Assembly (NCBI GenBank): GCA_029863825.1
Contig: JAOTUP010000094.1
Location: 1-7,247, forward strand
DNA from: Acidobacteriota bacterium
GTDB taxonomy: Bacteria; Acidobacteriota; Thermoanaerobaculia; Multivoradales; JAHEKO01
DNA: 7,247 bases
Direction: 5' to 3'
Position numbers and translations under genes: made by a program
Shown: positions 1 to 7,247 of the stretch, piece by piece
Layout of the letters: every line of letters starts with the position of its first letter
How positions within the stretch are numbered: the first letter of the stretch is position 1
Notes under the pieces: generated by a model
Told to the model about the DNA's origin: nothing
The model's input: only the letters and a program-made list of their open reading frames with translations
Database searches by the model: none

Positions 1-826
1 CGAGTAAGCGACGTACTTCGGCGGGACTTTGGCGACCCAGGATTCGAACCACAGTGCCGAGATCCAGATCCCGGACCATTGCCTCCAGCGCGAGCCGCTG
101 CTCACCATCGCCCACAATCGACAGCCGAACGTCGGGAAAAGCCGATCGCAACTCCTTGACCGCATGCAGCAGAACCTCAACGCCTTTTCGAATTCGCAGG
201 CGCCCGACGAACAGCAAGCCGTCGTCCCGAAGCTCGGCCGGCGCCGTCCCAGCATCATCCCAGTCCAGGCCGCCGGTCACGTTGGGAACGATGCCCACAG
301 AGCCTATGCCATAGTCGCGGGCGATCTCGTCGGCGGTGACACGACTGGGAGCCAGCACCGCGTCGGCCAGCCAGGCAGTCAAACATCCCAGGACGACGTG
401 CAGCGGCGCCTTGAGGAAGCGGAATCGAATCTCGGCCGCACCAGGTCGTGAGAGAACGCGGTCTCCGACGCGCAAGGTCCGCACCGCCCTGATCTCCTCG
501 ATATAGCTCACTTGCAGGAGGGCGACAAGCAGCGGCCTCGGATGACATAACGCCGCCATCGTGCGCGCCAGCATCGCAACCACTGCCCCGTCCGATTCGT
601 GAACCTGAACCACGTGAGGGCGAAAGGTCTGCAGGCGACGCAGAAAAGCCACACTGACCGTCAGAGGGAAGAGCAATTTCGGTCCAGGAGCGCCGTCCGG
701 ACCGCGGCCAAGGATCTCGACGTCATGGCCGTCTGCTCGCAGACCGCTCGCCAGCTGCAGGACCTGTTCCCCGACACCGGAGAGATCCCGCGGAGGAAGT
801 GTATTGGCTACCAGCAATACCCGCAT
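1..826 (-). CDS. GT4-family glycosyltransferase, C-terminus beyond the window
   Basis: 275 residues are readable without a stop before the window edge, about two thirds of a usual GT4 enzyme. Such GT-B enzymes transfer a sugar from a nucleotide-sugar donor to a lipid, glycan or small acceptor in the cytoplasm or at the inner membrane face. The N-terminus MRVLLVANTLPPRDLSGVGE is the first Rossmann strand and glycine-rich acceptor-side loop. The hinge appears at about 152-165 (WLADAVLAPSRVTADE), and the C-terminal donor domain begins at about 203 with LLFVGRLRIRKGVEVLLHA and LSIVGDGEQR. The donor-binding E-x7-E motif lies off the window. The ATG at 826 is chosen because it is 2 nt past the recG stop, implying translational coupling; a TTG two codons earlier is possible and no good Shine-Dalgarno is visible. 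The family call is firm from motifs; the substrate cannot be told. Confidence 0.9.
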   Translation of the reverse strand, partial: MRVLLVANTLPPRDLSGVGEQVLQLASGLRADGHDVEILGRGPDGAPGPKLLFPLTVSVAFLRRLQTFRPHVVQVHESDGAVVAMLARTMAALCHPRPLLVALLQVSYIEEIRAVRTLRVGDRVLSRPGAAEIRFRFLKAPLHVVLGCLTAWLADAVLAPSRVTADEIARDYGIGSVGIVPNVTGGLDWDDAGTAPAELRDDGLLFVGRLRIRKGVEVLLHAVKELRSAFPDVRLSIVGDGEQRLALEAMVRDLDLGTVVRILGRQSPAEVRRLL

Positions 827-828
827 TC

Positions 829-2907
829 TCAAGCACCCGCCAGAAAGTCGCTACCAGCGGTCGTCGCCCCCAGCGCGAAGGCGAGTCGCCGAGCCTGTGC
901 CTCGTCGGATTCCACCATCTCACGCGCATCGACTCGAGCCTTCTCGATCAGCGCGCGATCTCGCACCAGGTCGGCGACGCGAAAGGCCGGGAGACCGGCC
1001 TGGAGAGTCCCGAGAACGTCTCCGGGACCGCGAATCTCGAGATCCGCCTCGGCGATCCGAAACCCGTCGGACGAGCCGGCGAAGACGTCGAGTCGCTGAC
1101 GGCCTTCTGCCGCCAATTCGCCGTGGATGGCGACACAATCCGACCGTTTTTGACCTCGCCCCACCCTCCCACGCAATTGGTGGAGTTGCGCGAGACCGAA
1201 GCGCTCGGCGCTCTCGATGATCATGATCGAAGCGTCTGGCACGTCCACTCCCACTTCGATGAGCGTCGTTGCAAGGAGCACTTTCGCGTCGCCCGAGGAG
1301 AATGCCGTCATCGTAGCTGCGCGCTCGTCACTCGACGCCCGGCCGTGCAAAATCAGCGGTCGGTAGCGCTCGAAGCGGATCTGAAGCTCGCGACCAAAAC
1401 CTGAGATGGACTCGGCATCGACTGCTGGACTCTCATCGATAAACGGCAGGACAATATAGGCTGAGGCTCCTGTCGCCAACTCCTTTTCAAGCCAGACGTA
1501 GATCTCCTCTCGCTGTTCGCGGGGCACGACCCTGGTCGCCACTGCTGAGCGACCCGGCGGCAGCTCATCGATCACCGACAGCGACAGATCACCATAGACG
1601 GTCAGTGTCAACGATCGTGGAATGGGCGTCGCGGTCATCACCAGCAAGTCTGGATGGTCGCCTTTGAGCTGCAGACGCCTGCGCTGCTCGACACCGAACC
1701 GGTGCTGCTCGTCGATCACCACCAGGCCGAGGCGCGAGAAGCGAACCTGCTCCTGGATCAATGCGTGCGTACCGATAGCCAGTGAGACCTTGCCTGATTC
1801 CAACCTACGCCGGCTCTCGCTCCGTGAGGCTGCCGATGAAGTGAGAAGCACGATCGGATAGCGCTCGCCCAGGAGTCTCCTCACTCCGTCATAGTGCTGT
1901 TCCGCCAAGATCTCCGTCGGCGCCATCAGGGCTCCCTGAAGACCGCTCTCCGCAGCCGCAGCGAGTGCCAGCGCCGCCACCGCCGTCTTGCCGCATCCCA
2001 CGTCCCCCTGCAACAGGCGCATCATCGGATACGGTGCATCGAGGTCACGGAGTATCTCGTCCAGGGAGCGACGCTGAGCGTCGGTCAGCGTAAACGGCAG
2101 CCGACTCTCCAACATGTCCTGAAGCTCAGGTCCCAGGTCGTAGCGATGAGTCTTGCGCGACTGCAGGACTCGTCGGCGGCGCAGGGCAAGCTGAAGCTGG
2201 AGGCAAAGCATCTCACCGTAGGCGAGGCGACGATGCTGGGCGGTCGAGTGTGCGTTGAGCGCATCGACGTCAGCCTCCGGCGGAGGCCGGTGAAGATACT
2301 CGAGTGCCGGACCAAGGCAGGGCAAGCCGTGGCGCTCGCGAAGACCGAATGGGATCGGCTCCGCAGTCTGCTCGGAATCGAGGCCATCGATAGCGGAAGA
2401 AATGAAGCGCCTAAGCTCGGCCGGTGTCAACCCGGCCGATGGATAGATGGGAACGACTCGACCCGCCAGGCGAGCGCGTTCCACTGGCTCGACGGAAGGA
2501 TTCACAAGCTCCCACCTATCGGCTCGCCGGCGCACGGCACCGTGCAGAACGTACTCGACCTTCGACTCGACTTGCGAGCTCAGATACGGCCGATTGAACC
2601 ACACGACCCTTAGCGACTGCTCCCCCGACACCAGGCGACCGCGCACCAATGTGAGCCTGCGCCGAGAGATCCGCAGCGGCCGCAGATCCTCCAGCCAGCC
2701 GGTCAGCGTGTACTGGCCTTCCTCCCTGACATCCTCGAGCCTACTCACCCGACGTCGATCCTCATAGCGAATAGGCAAAAGGTGAAGAAGCTCACCGACA
2801 TTGTGAAATCCGGCGGATTCCATTCGCTCAGCGCGCACCGGTCCGATGCCCTTCAGCGCCGTCAACGGGCTCTCACAGCTCAGCCTGACGGCATCCCGGG
2901 ACGACAT
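829..2907 (-). CDS. recG: ATP-dependent DNA helicase RecG
   Basis: RecG is a monomeric double-strand DNA translocase that reverses stalled replication forks and branch-migrates Holliday junctions and R-loops. The 692-residue product matches the E. coli length (693). An N-terminal HhH-like segment (LTALKGIGPVRAERM, about 15-29) leads into the OB-fold wedge domain (about 60-145). Helicase motifs follow in order: Walker A GDVGCGKT (301-308), motif Ia APTEILAEQHY (329-339), motif II DEQH (399-402), motif III TATPIPR (425-431), and HGRASSDERA (521-530) and QLHQLRGRVGRG (574-585) in the second RecA lobe. The RecG-specific DGFRIAEADLEIRGPGD segment (614-630) is the TRG region. The ATG at 2907 is the first start after an in-frame TAA 9 nt upstream; no clear Shine-Dalgarno precedes it. 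It lies 73 nt after the CNB-FHA gene and 2 nt before the glycosyltransferase. All catalytic motifs are intact. Confidence 0.98.
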   Translation of the reverse strand: MSSRDAVRLSCESPLTALKGIGPVRAERMESAGFHNVGELLHLLPIRYEDRRRVSRLEDVREEGQYTLTGWLEDLRPLRISRRRLTLVRGRLVSGEQSLRVVWFNRPYLSSQVESKVEYVLHGAVRRRADRWELVNPSVEPVERARLAGRVVPIYPSAGLTPAELRRFISSAIDGLDSEQTAEPIPFGLRERHGLPCLGPALEYLHRPPPEADVDALNAHSTAQHRRLAYGEMLCLQLQLALRRRRVLQSRKTHRYDLGPELQDMLESRLPFTLTDAQRRSLDEILRDLDAPYPMMRLLQGDVGCGKTAVAALALAAAAESGLQGALMAPTEILAEQHYDGVRRLLGERYPIVLLTSSAASRSESRRRLESGKVSLAIGTHALIQEQVRFSRLGLVVIDEQHRFGVEQRRRLQLKGDHPDLLVMTATPIPRSLTLTVYGDLSLSVIDELPPGRSAVATRVVPREQREEIYVWLEKELATGASAYIVLPFIDESPAVDAESISGFGRELQIRFERYRPLILHGRASSDERAATMTAFSSGDAKVLLATTLIEVGVDVPDASIMIIESAERFGLAQLHQLRGRVGRGQKRSDCVAIHGELAAEGRQRLDVFAGSSDGFRIAEADLEIRGPGDVLGTLQAGLPAFRVADLVRDRALIEKARVDAREMVESDEAQARRLAFALGATTAGSDFLAGA

Positions 2908-2944
2908 GAACGGTTATCGCTAGGAGTTCTGATGTGGTACTCAC

Positions 2945-2966
2945 CGGCGGGCGCAACTACCCGCCG
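2945..2966 (-). repeat. Inverted repeat (hairpin) in the recG leader
   Basis: A perfect 7-bp stem CGGCGGG/CCCGCCG encloses the 8-nt loop TAGTTGCG on the transcribed strand. It sits between the CNB-FHA stop (2981-2983) and the recG start (2907). The bases after the stem are GTGAGTACC, with no U-tract, so it is not a canonical intrinsic terminator. It could act as an mRNA-stabilising or processing stem that separates recG from the upstream genes, or be a chance product of high GC. Confidence 0.4.
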
Positions 2967-2980
2967 TCCAACGCCGGGAG

Positions 2981-3760
2981 TCACTGCGGGCGGGGAAACT
3001 CGTATCTCAGTGTCACAGTACCAAAGCGGATCTTGTCACCGTGCGTTATTTCTTCTGGCACGCCGGTCTCCAACCGCCGATTGTTGAGATATGTCCCGTT
3101 GGTGGTACCGATGTCTTCGACAAGGAGAAACCGTGATCCATCGCGTAAGATCTTGGCATGCTGCCGGCTACAAGAACGTTCAGGATCGACCACGCTCAAG
3201 TCGACCGTAGGTTGAATGCCGGTGATCGGATCCTTGCGACCGATGAGAACCGAATCGAACTCCGGGAGTCGAAATGTCGTTGTCGATGCCTCGTGAACCA
3301 ACGCGGGCTCCTGCGACAAGTCCGCGCCCGTACCGAGCGGGCGCAACTCCTGAGACTGAACCTCGTCGCCTCGCAGTTTTCTCTCCGATGCTCGCAGACG
3401 GCGCGACAGCTTGCGCATGATCCGCACCGCGATCTCCGGCTCGCTCCGCAGCAGCTGAGTAAACGTAGCCCCGTCTACTCGCACCAGCTTGACGTCCGTC
3501 ACTGCTCGCACGGAGGCGATCCGGGGCACGCCCTCGAGAACCGCCATCTCGCCGAAGAAATCTCCTTTCTCCAGCACCGCTACTGGAGTGAGTGCCGCTG
3601 GTGATTCATCCATTACCTCTACTTTGCCAGAGTGGATGACATACATCTCGGTACCAAGATCGCCGGCTCGGAACACGAACTGACCGCTCTGATACTCGAC
3701 CAGTCGACTGTGACCCGAGGTGGCGCTCGTGGTCTTGAATCTCGCCCTCAGCTTCGACAC
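2981..3760 (-). CDS. Cyclic nucleotide-binding domain plus FHA domain protein
   Basis: This 259-residue cytoplasmic protein joins two sensory or docking modules. Residues about 20-125 are a CRP-type cNMP-binding domain, with the strand pattern FVFRAGDLGTEMYVIHSGKVEVM and a phosphate-binding cassette FGEMAVLEGVPRIASVRA (69-86) that keeps the usual Glu (E71) and Arg (R80). A linker rich in charged residues (about 126-165) follows. Residues about 168-255 are a forkhead-associated domain carrying the phosphothreonine-contact motifs GR (174-175), SRQH (198-201) and NGT (221-223). There is no helix-turn-helix, kinase or cyclase domain, no signal peptide and no membrane segment. It therefore probably couples a cyclic-nucleotide signal to binding of a phosphothreonine partner; the partner is unknown. 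The start is GTG, directly preceded by an in-frame TAG and by a good Shine-Dalgarno. It follows ldcA by 8 nt. Domain calls are firm; the role is inferred. Confidence 0.93.
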   Translation of the reverse strand: MSKLRARFKTTSATSGHSRLVEYQSGQFVFRAGDLGTEMYVIHSGKVEVMDESPAALTPVAVLEKGDFFGEMAVLEGVPRIASVRAVTDVKLVRVDGATFTQLLRSEPEIAVRIMRKLSRRLRASERKLRGDEVQSQELRPLGTGADLSQEPALVHEASTTTFRLPEFDSVLIGRKDPITGIQPTVDLSVVDPERSCSRQHAKILRDGSRFLLVEDIGTTNGTYLNNRRLETGVPEEITHGDKIRFGTVTLRYEFPRPQ

Positions 3761-3766
3761 CTAGAA

Positions 3767-3774
3767 CCTCACCT
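3767..3774 (-). promoter_or_regulatory. Shine-Dalgarno of the CNB-FHA gene, overlapping the ldcA stop
   Basis: The transcribed strand reads AGGTGAGG, with AGGTGA matching the anti-Shine-Dalgarno core 8 nt before the GTG start at 3760. The ldcA TGA stop (3769-3771) lies inside this ribosome site, so ribosomes finishing ldcA would be positioned to restart, which suggests translational coupling. It also supports the GTG as the true start. Confidence 0.7.
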
Positions 3775-4674
3775 GGCAGTGCCGAAAGAGAGCATCCCGC
3801 GATCGGGTTCCATGCGCGCATTGAGACCCAGCGGTAGCGTCATATTCGGTCTGCAATGCCCGCTCTCTACACCATACCCGATGGAGCATGAAAGCTCTCG
3901 GCCCCAGTCTTGCAACAACGCTTCCAGCACTTTCTCCTCCCCGTCTTCCCGCTGCGGATCGAGACGCCCCACGACCATCCCGCGAATCCCGATCAGGCTA
4001 CCCGAGAGCCTGAGTTGGGTCAACATGCGATCGAGCCGGTACACAGGCTCTTCCACGTCTTCCCAGAACAGAATGGCGCCCTTTCCCGTCACCGCGTAGT
4101 CGGTGCCCGTTGCCGCTGCCAGCAGGCTGAGACACCCGCCGACCAGTCTCCCCACAACCGGCTTTCCACATCCGGCGATCGACTGTGATGCTGCAAACTC
4201 ACCGCGTAGTCCACCGACCAGTGACTCCGTCTCCTGTGGCGTCAGGCCTCGTGCAAGGTCGGCCGCGACCATCGGCCCATGTAGCGCTACCACCCCGAGC
4301 CTGCTGACCACGAGATTCAACAGCGGAGTGAGATCTGAATAGCCGACGTATGCTCTGGGACGGCGTTCGAGAAGGGTCCAGTCGAGGTGCGGCAGTACAC
4401 GAAGAGTTCCATGTCCACCGCGGGCAAACATGATCGCTCCGAGCGTCACGTCGGCTGCCAACTCGTGGAAGCCAGCGACGCGCTCTTCGTCCGAGCCGGC
4501 AAAGAGCCCGTGCCGGGACGTGAGATTCGCAGCCAAGACCGGTTCGTATCCGAGACCAAAAAGTGCCTCGACTCCAGCCTCGAGAGACTCAGGGTCCACG
4601 ACACCCGACAGCGCCGCCACTCCGATGCGATCACCAGGGTACACGGCAGGGGGAAGTGTCGCCGGAGAGCTCAA
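3769..4674 (-). CDS. ldcA: LD-carboxypeptidase (peptidase family S66, LdcA/MccF-like)
   Basis: S66 LD-carboxypeptidases remove the terminal D-alanine from murein tetrapeptides during cytoplasmic peptidoglycan recycling; the related MccF branch cleaves microcin C-type compounds. The 301-residue product has the family landmarks: VYPGDRIGVAALSG near the N-terminus, the nucleophile elbow GYSD with Ser113, HGPM (132-135), FWEDVEEPVYRLDRML with Glu205, and SGHCRPNMTLPLG with His273, completing a Ser-Glu-His triad. Two usually conserved positions differ: RGGHG (86-90) where RGGYG is common, and GGCLS (179-183) where GGNLS is common. No signal peptide is present, as expected. The start is uncertain: TTG at 4674, used here, lies 3 nt past the rnpB 3' end, and its only GGAG-like ribosome site falls inside rnpB; GTG at 4644 (codon 11) also leaves an intact domain but has no Shine-Dalgarno. 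The choice between LdcA and MccF function is not settled by sequence alone. Confidence 0.92.
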   Translation of the reverse strand: MSSPATLPPAVYPGDRIGVAALSGVVDPESLEAGVEALFGLGYEPVLAANLTSRHGLFAGSDEERVAGFHELAADVTLGAIMFARGGHGTLRVLPHLDWTLLERRPRAYVGYSDLTPLLNLVVSRLGVVALHGPMVAADLARGLTPQETESLVGGLRGEFAASQSIAGCGKPVVGRLVGGCLSLLAAATGTDYAVTGKGAILFWEDVEEPVYRLDRMLTQLRLSGSLIGIRGMVVGRLDPQREDGEEKVLEALLQDWGRELSCSIGYGVESGHCRPNMTLPLGLNARMEPDRGMLSFGTAR

Positions 4675-4677
4675 AGC

Positions 4678-4689
<12 letters not shown>
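4660..4689 (-). repeat. 13-nt direct repeat spanning the rnpB 3' end and ldcA start
   Basis: The 13-mer CGCCGGAGAGCTC (plus-strand reading) occurs at 4660-4672 and again at 4677-4689, separated by AAAG. The copy at 4677-4689 is the 3' strand of the RNase P P1 helix. The other copy encodes the first residues of ldcA if its TTG is used. Both copies read GAGCTCTCCGGCG in the transcript and could pair with the 5' P1 strand at 5062-5073. Confidence 0.85.
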
Positions 4690-5073
<384 letters not shown>

Positions 5074-5080
5074 ATCACTT

Positions 5081-5089
5081 AGTGTAGCA
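5081..5089 (-). promoter_or_regulatory. Probable extended -10 promoter of rnpB
   Basis: The transcribed strand reads TGCTACACT, an extended -10 (TGn plus TACACT, close to TATAAT). Its last base is 7-8 nt before 5074-5073, exactly where the P1 helix places the RNA 5' end. No good -35 hexamer is present at the usual distance, which is tolerable with an extended -10. It would give rnpB its own start in the short gap after the upstream gene's stop (5094-5096). Confidence 0.5.
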
Positions 5090-5093
5090 GCCT

Positions 5094-6596
5094 TCACTTT
5101 TGACCGAAGGGGAGAGATGCCAGAAGGCGTTGCAACCATGTCGTCTCTCCGGGGGCTGCCGAGTGCCCGCGAAGCCGCTCGAGAGCACCACTCGCATCAG
5201 AATTCGAGGGCTGCCGCTGCAGAACCTCGCGGTACTCGCGGCGCGCCCGGCCGGCCTCCCCGGAAGCCTCCAGCACGCGGGCCAGTTCGAGCCGCGTCCC
5301 GATATTGTCTTCATCGAGTTGCAGCGCCCGGCCAAAACTCGCCACGGCCTTGTTCAACCACCGGGGATTACGAGCCTGGCAGCGACCAAGGAGCACGTAA
5401 TACTCCGCTTTGGGATGGACTCGCACTGCCTGCTGTAGCAGCTCGACGGCGAAATGAAGCTCCTCGCGAGCCGCCATCACTCGGGCACGGCGGTAGTTCT
5501 CCTCTGCGATGGTCTCCACCTCCTGGCGCCTTTCTTCGACGCTTACTTTGGCGCCCTGGCCGCCCTGTGGCGAGCCGATCTCCCGCAGGTATTGGCGGCT
5601 TCTTTCTCGGTCGTTGAGGGTCAGGTACGCTTCTGTCGCTTTCTCGAGCAGCAGGAGCATGCCTCCTTCCTTACCCTGCAAGCCCAGCGATTCAGCCTGG
5701 CATGGATGCACAAGTCGCGCGAGATCGCTGTAAGCAGCGTGAATCTCCTCGCTCGTTGCACCGGTCCCAATTCCCAACAACTCGTAGTACGTCAATCCCC
5801 CAAGACGCCCCAAGAGACTGGCGATCTTCTGCCGATGCTCATCTGGTTCGAGCGAAAGTGGCTGCCGCTCGAGGCTCTGCTCGATACGTTTGGAAAAGCG
5901 CTCGAGCAGCGATGCATCCAGGAGCAAGCCGGGCCCTCTCCGCGGCAGCTCGGCCTCAGGGCAGATGAGTCCGGCCGCAAGCAGCCGGCACAGCTGCTGC
6001 AGACCGACCTGTCGCTCGAGGTCCGACTGCTGTAAGAGCTCCCTGACCGTTACGGGCTGCTCCATTCTCGACAAAAAGAACGCTTCGTGCGGGTCGAGGC
6101 GAACAAGGTCGGCGACCGGCGACTGGCCAACCGGTGAGACTGCAAACCGTGCCGCGTCCCCGCCGAGACGCCGCAAGAGGCTGAATTCGTCGAATCCACT
6201 GACTGCTCCCGTCATGACGATCGAGAACGTTGACAGAGGTCCGACCAGGTCGGTCGAAATGCCGGAGGGGTCGGCAGCGAAACGGTACGAGCCCGCCCGC
6301 CAGGCACGCAAGCGGTCCACCGCCTGGGTCAGCCAGAGCTCGTTGACGACGTCTTTTCCTTCGCCAGGGCTCGCTTTTGCGGTCGCACTATCGACACTCG
6401 ACGGCTCAGGCCCGAGAGCTAAGGCCAGAGGATGCTCCGGCCGCAGGTACAGCTCACCGCTGACGAAGTACAGGCTCTCCGATTCATCCGTGTCTTCACG
6501 CCACAGCTCCAGTACTCCCGTTTGCCGTCCAATCGCGATACCGCGGACAACCTCGAGAGCCGGAGTCGATGCCAAACTACCGACTGGCTCGTCCAT
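5094..6596 (-). CDS. PATAN/DUF4388-like, degenerate J-domain and TPR protein
   Basis: The 500-residue protein has three parts. Residues about 12-60 (TPALEVVRGIAIGRQTGVLELW, then LYFVSGELYL) resemble the DUF4388/PATAN fold found in signalling proteins of Acidobacteriota, Myxococcota and related phyla. Residues about 268-337 form a DnaJ-like domain, TYYELLGIGTGATSEEI through AYLTLNDRERSRQYL, but the HPD tripeptide needed to stimulate Hsp70 ATPase is HPC (297-299). Residues about 360-470 hold roughly three TPR units, including KAVASFGRALQLDEDN and ARREYREVLQRQP. No signal peptide or membrane segment is seen, so it is probably a cytoplasmic scaffold. The ATG at 6596 is chosen because the frame upstream is an accidental opening across uvrC with arginine-rich composition; a TTG three codons earlier is possible. 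It follows uvrC by 14 nt. The function is not known; domain assignments are by eye, the J and TPR parts most secure. Confidence 0.88.
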   Translation of the reverse strand: MDEPVGSLASTPALEVVRGIAIGRQTGVLELWREDTDESESLYFVSGELYLRPEHPLALALGPEPSSVDSATAKASPGEGKDVVNELWLTQAVDRLRAWRAGSYRFAADPSGISTDLVGPLSTFSIVMTGAVSGFDEFSLLRRLGGDAARFAVSPVGQSPVADLVRLDPHEAFFLSRMEQPVTVRELLQQSDLERQVGLQQLCRLLAAGLICPEAELPRRGPGLLLDASLLERFSKRIEQSLERQPLSLEPDEHRQKIASLLGRLGGLTYYELLGIGTGATSEEIHAAYSDLARLVHPCQAESLGLQGKEGGMLLLLEKATEAYLTLNDRERSRQYLREIGSPQGGQGAKVSVEERRQEVETIAEENYRRARVMAAREELHFAVELLQQAVRVHPKAEYYVLLGRCQARNPRWLNKAVASFGRALQLDEDNIGTRLELARVLEASGEAGRARREYREVLQRQPSNSDASGALERLRGHSAAPGETTWLQRLLASLPFGQK

Positions 6597-6610
6597 GATC
6601 GCCAACGATT

Positions 6611-7247
6611 CTATCCCGAGTTCGAATCTTCTATTTGTGGCCTGTTCCGCAGAGCGTCGGAGGATCCCAGCGCCTCCAGCACGCGCTCGGACAGAACGGC
6701 TCCCACTACCGACTCGAGCTCTTCTCTGGACGCCAGGCGAATGCCTTCGACGCTGCCGAATCTCCGTAGCAGGAGCCGTCGCCTTTTCGGGCCGATCCCG
6801 TGTATCCCGTCGAGCGCGCTGCGAAGCGTCTGACGGTGCCGTCGGCTCCGATGTCGCGCCAGCGCGAAACGGTGAGCCTCGTCGCGGATACGCTGCAGCA
6901 GCCTGAGTCCCGGATCCCGGCGAGGCAAGGTCAACGGCAAAGGTCGATCGACGACATATACCTCTTCCTCTCGCTTCGCCAGTGCAATGCACGGTGTTTC
7001 TTCCACTCCGAGGTTCGCCAAGGCGGCAAGCGCGGCATTTAGCTGACCTCGACCCCCGTCAATGAGAATGAGCTCGGGCATCTCACCGGTGTCTTGCAGG
7101 CGCCGCCGATAGTGTCTCGTTACCGCCTGCTCGAGAGCGGCAAAGTCGTCCTGGCGGGCAATCCCCTTGATGTTGAAGCTGCGATAGGCCGACGTGCGCA
7201 TCTTGCCGCCTTCGCAGGCGACGAGCGACGCCACCATCTCGGCTCCC
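6611..7247 (-). CDS. uvrC: Excinuclease ABC subunit C, C-terminal part
   Basis: UvrC makes both incisions around a bulky DNA lesion after UvrA-UvrB loading. Only the last 211 residues are here; about 400 residues with the GIY-YIG nuclease and UvrB-binding domain lie beyond the window edge. The visible part opens in GAEMVASLVACEGG, the UvrC core before the YRSFNIKG segment, then shows LILIDGGRGQL, whose Asp belongs to the RNase H-like catalytic set for the 5' cut, and LLQRIRDEAHRFA with the catalytic His. A tandem helix-hairpin-helix DNA-binding domain closes it (ALDGIHGIGPKRRRLLLRRF, then FGSVEGIRLASREELESVVG), followed by a short variable tail ending at a TAG (6611-6613). The Met at 7237 is internal, not the start. 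The call is secure. Confidence 0.97.
   Translation of the reverse strand, partial: GAEMVASLVACEGGKMRTSAYRSFNIKGIARQDDFAALEQAVTRHYRRRLQDTGEMPELILIDGGRGQLNAALAALANLGVEETPCIALAKREEEVYVVDRPLPLTLPRRDPGLRLLQRIRDEAHRFALARHRSRRHRQTLRSALDGIHGIGPKRRRLLLRRFGSVEGIRLASREELESVVGAVLSERVLEALGSSDALRNRPQIEDSNSG

Noticed and set aside
1894..2613. Plus-strand open frame of 239 codons inside recG
   Set aside because: It is antisense to helicase motifs of recG and has no recognisable domain; a shadow of the real gene.
2945..2966. Rho-independent terminator after the CNB-FHA gene
   Set aside because: The stem is strong but is followed by GTGAGTACC with no U-tract on the transcribed strand.
2981..3760. CRP/FNR-type transcription factor
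   Set aside because: The sensor domain fits, but the C-terminal half is an FHA domain and no helix-turn-helix is present.
5890..6906. Long plus-strand open frame of 338 codons
   Set aside because: It is antisense to the PATAN/J/TPR gene and uvrC, rich in Ser, Arg and Ala with no domain, as expected opposite GC-rich coding DNA.
6597..6992. A 132-codon N-terminal extension of the PATAN/J/TPR protein overlapping uvrC
   Set aside because: The extension lies antiphase within the secure uvrC coding region, is arginine-rich low-complexity sequence typical of a GC-rich shadow frame, and the recognisable domain begins just after the ATG at 6596.

Overview
The window (about 60% GC, all genes on the minus strand) is a chromosomal housekeeping segment. 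Read in the direction of transcription, from high to low coordinates, it carries: the 3' end of uvrC (6611-7247); a 500-residue protein with a PATAN/DUF4388-like N-terminus, a degenerate J domain and TPRs (5094-6596); the RNase P RNA gene rnpB (about 4678-5073); an S66 LD-carboxypeptidase (3769-4674); a cyclic-nucleotide-binding/FHA two-domain protein (2981-3760); recG (829-2907); and the first 275 residues of a GT4 glycosyltransferase (1-826). No phage, transposon, CRISPR, toxin or other accessory signature was seen, and no real gene was found on the plus strand.

Spacing is tight throughout: 14 nt from uvrC to the PATAN/J/TPR gene, 20 nt to rnpB, 3 nt from the rnpB 3' end to the first possible ldcA start, 8 nt to the CNB-FHA gene, 73 nt to recG and 2 nt to the glycosyltransferase. 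This looks like one long transcription unit, with an internal promoter probably firing rnpB. No rho-independent terminator with a U-tract was found in any gap.

The mixture of DUF4388-type, FHA and cyclic-nucleotide-binding signalling proteins with high GC and a class A RNase P RNA suggests a deep-branching Gram-negative such as Acidobacteriota (perhaps the Thermoanaerobaculia) or Myxococcota. This is inference from domain style, not from any database comparison.

Functionally the segment joins DNA repair (UvrC, excision repair; RecG, fork reversal and branch migration), tRNA 5' maturation (RNase P RNA), muropeptide turnover (LD-carboxypeptidase), two probable signalling or scaffold proteins, and a glycosyltransferase of unknown acceptor. 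The most unusual structure is the rnpB-ldcA junction: a 13-nt direct repeat copies the 3' strand of the RNase P P1 helix into the first codons of ldcA, leaving no space for a terminator. No wholly new system is evident here.
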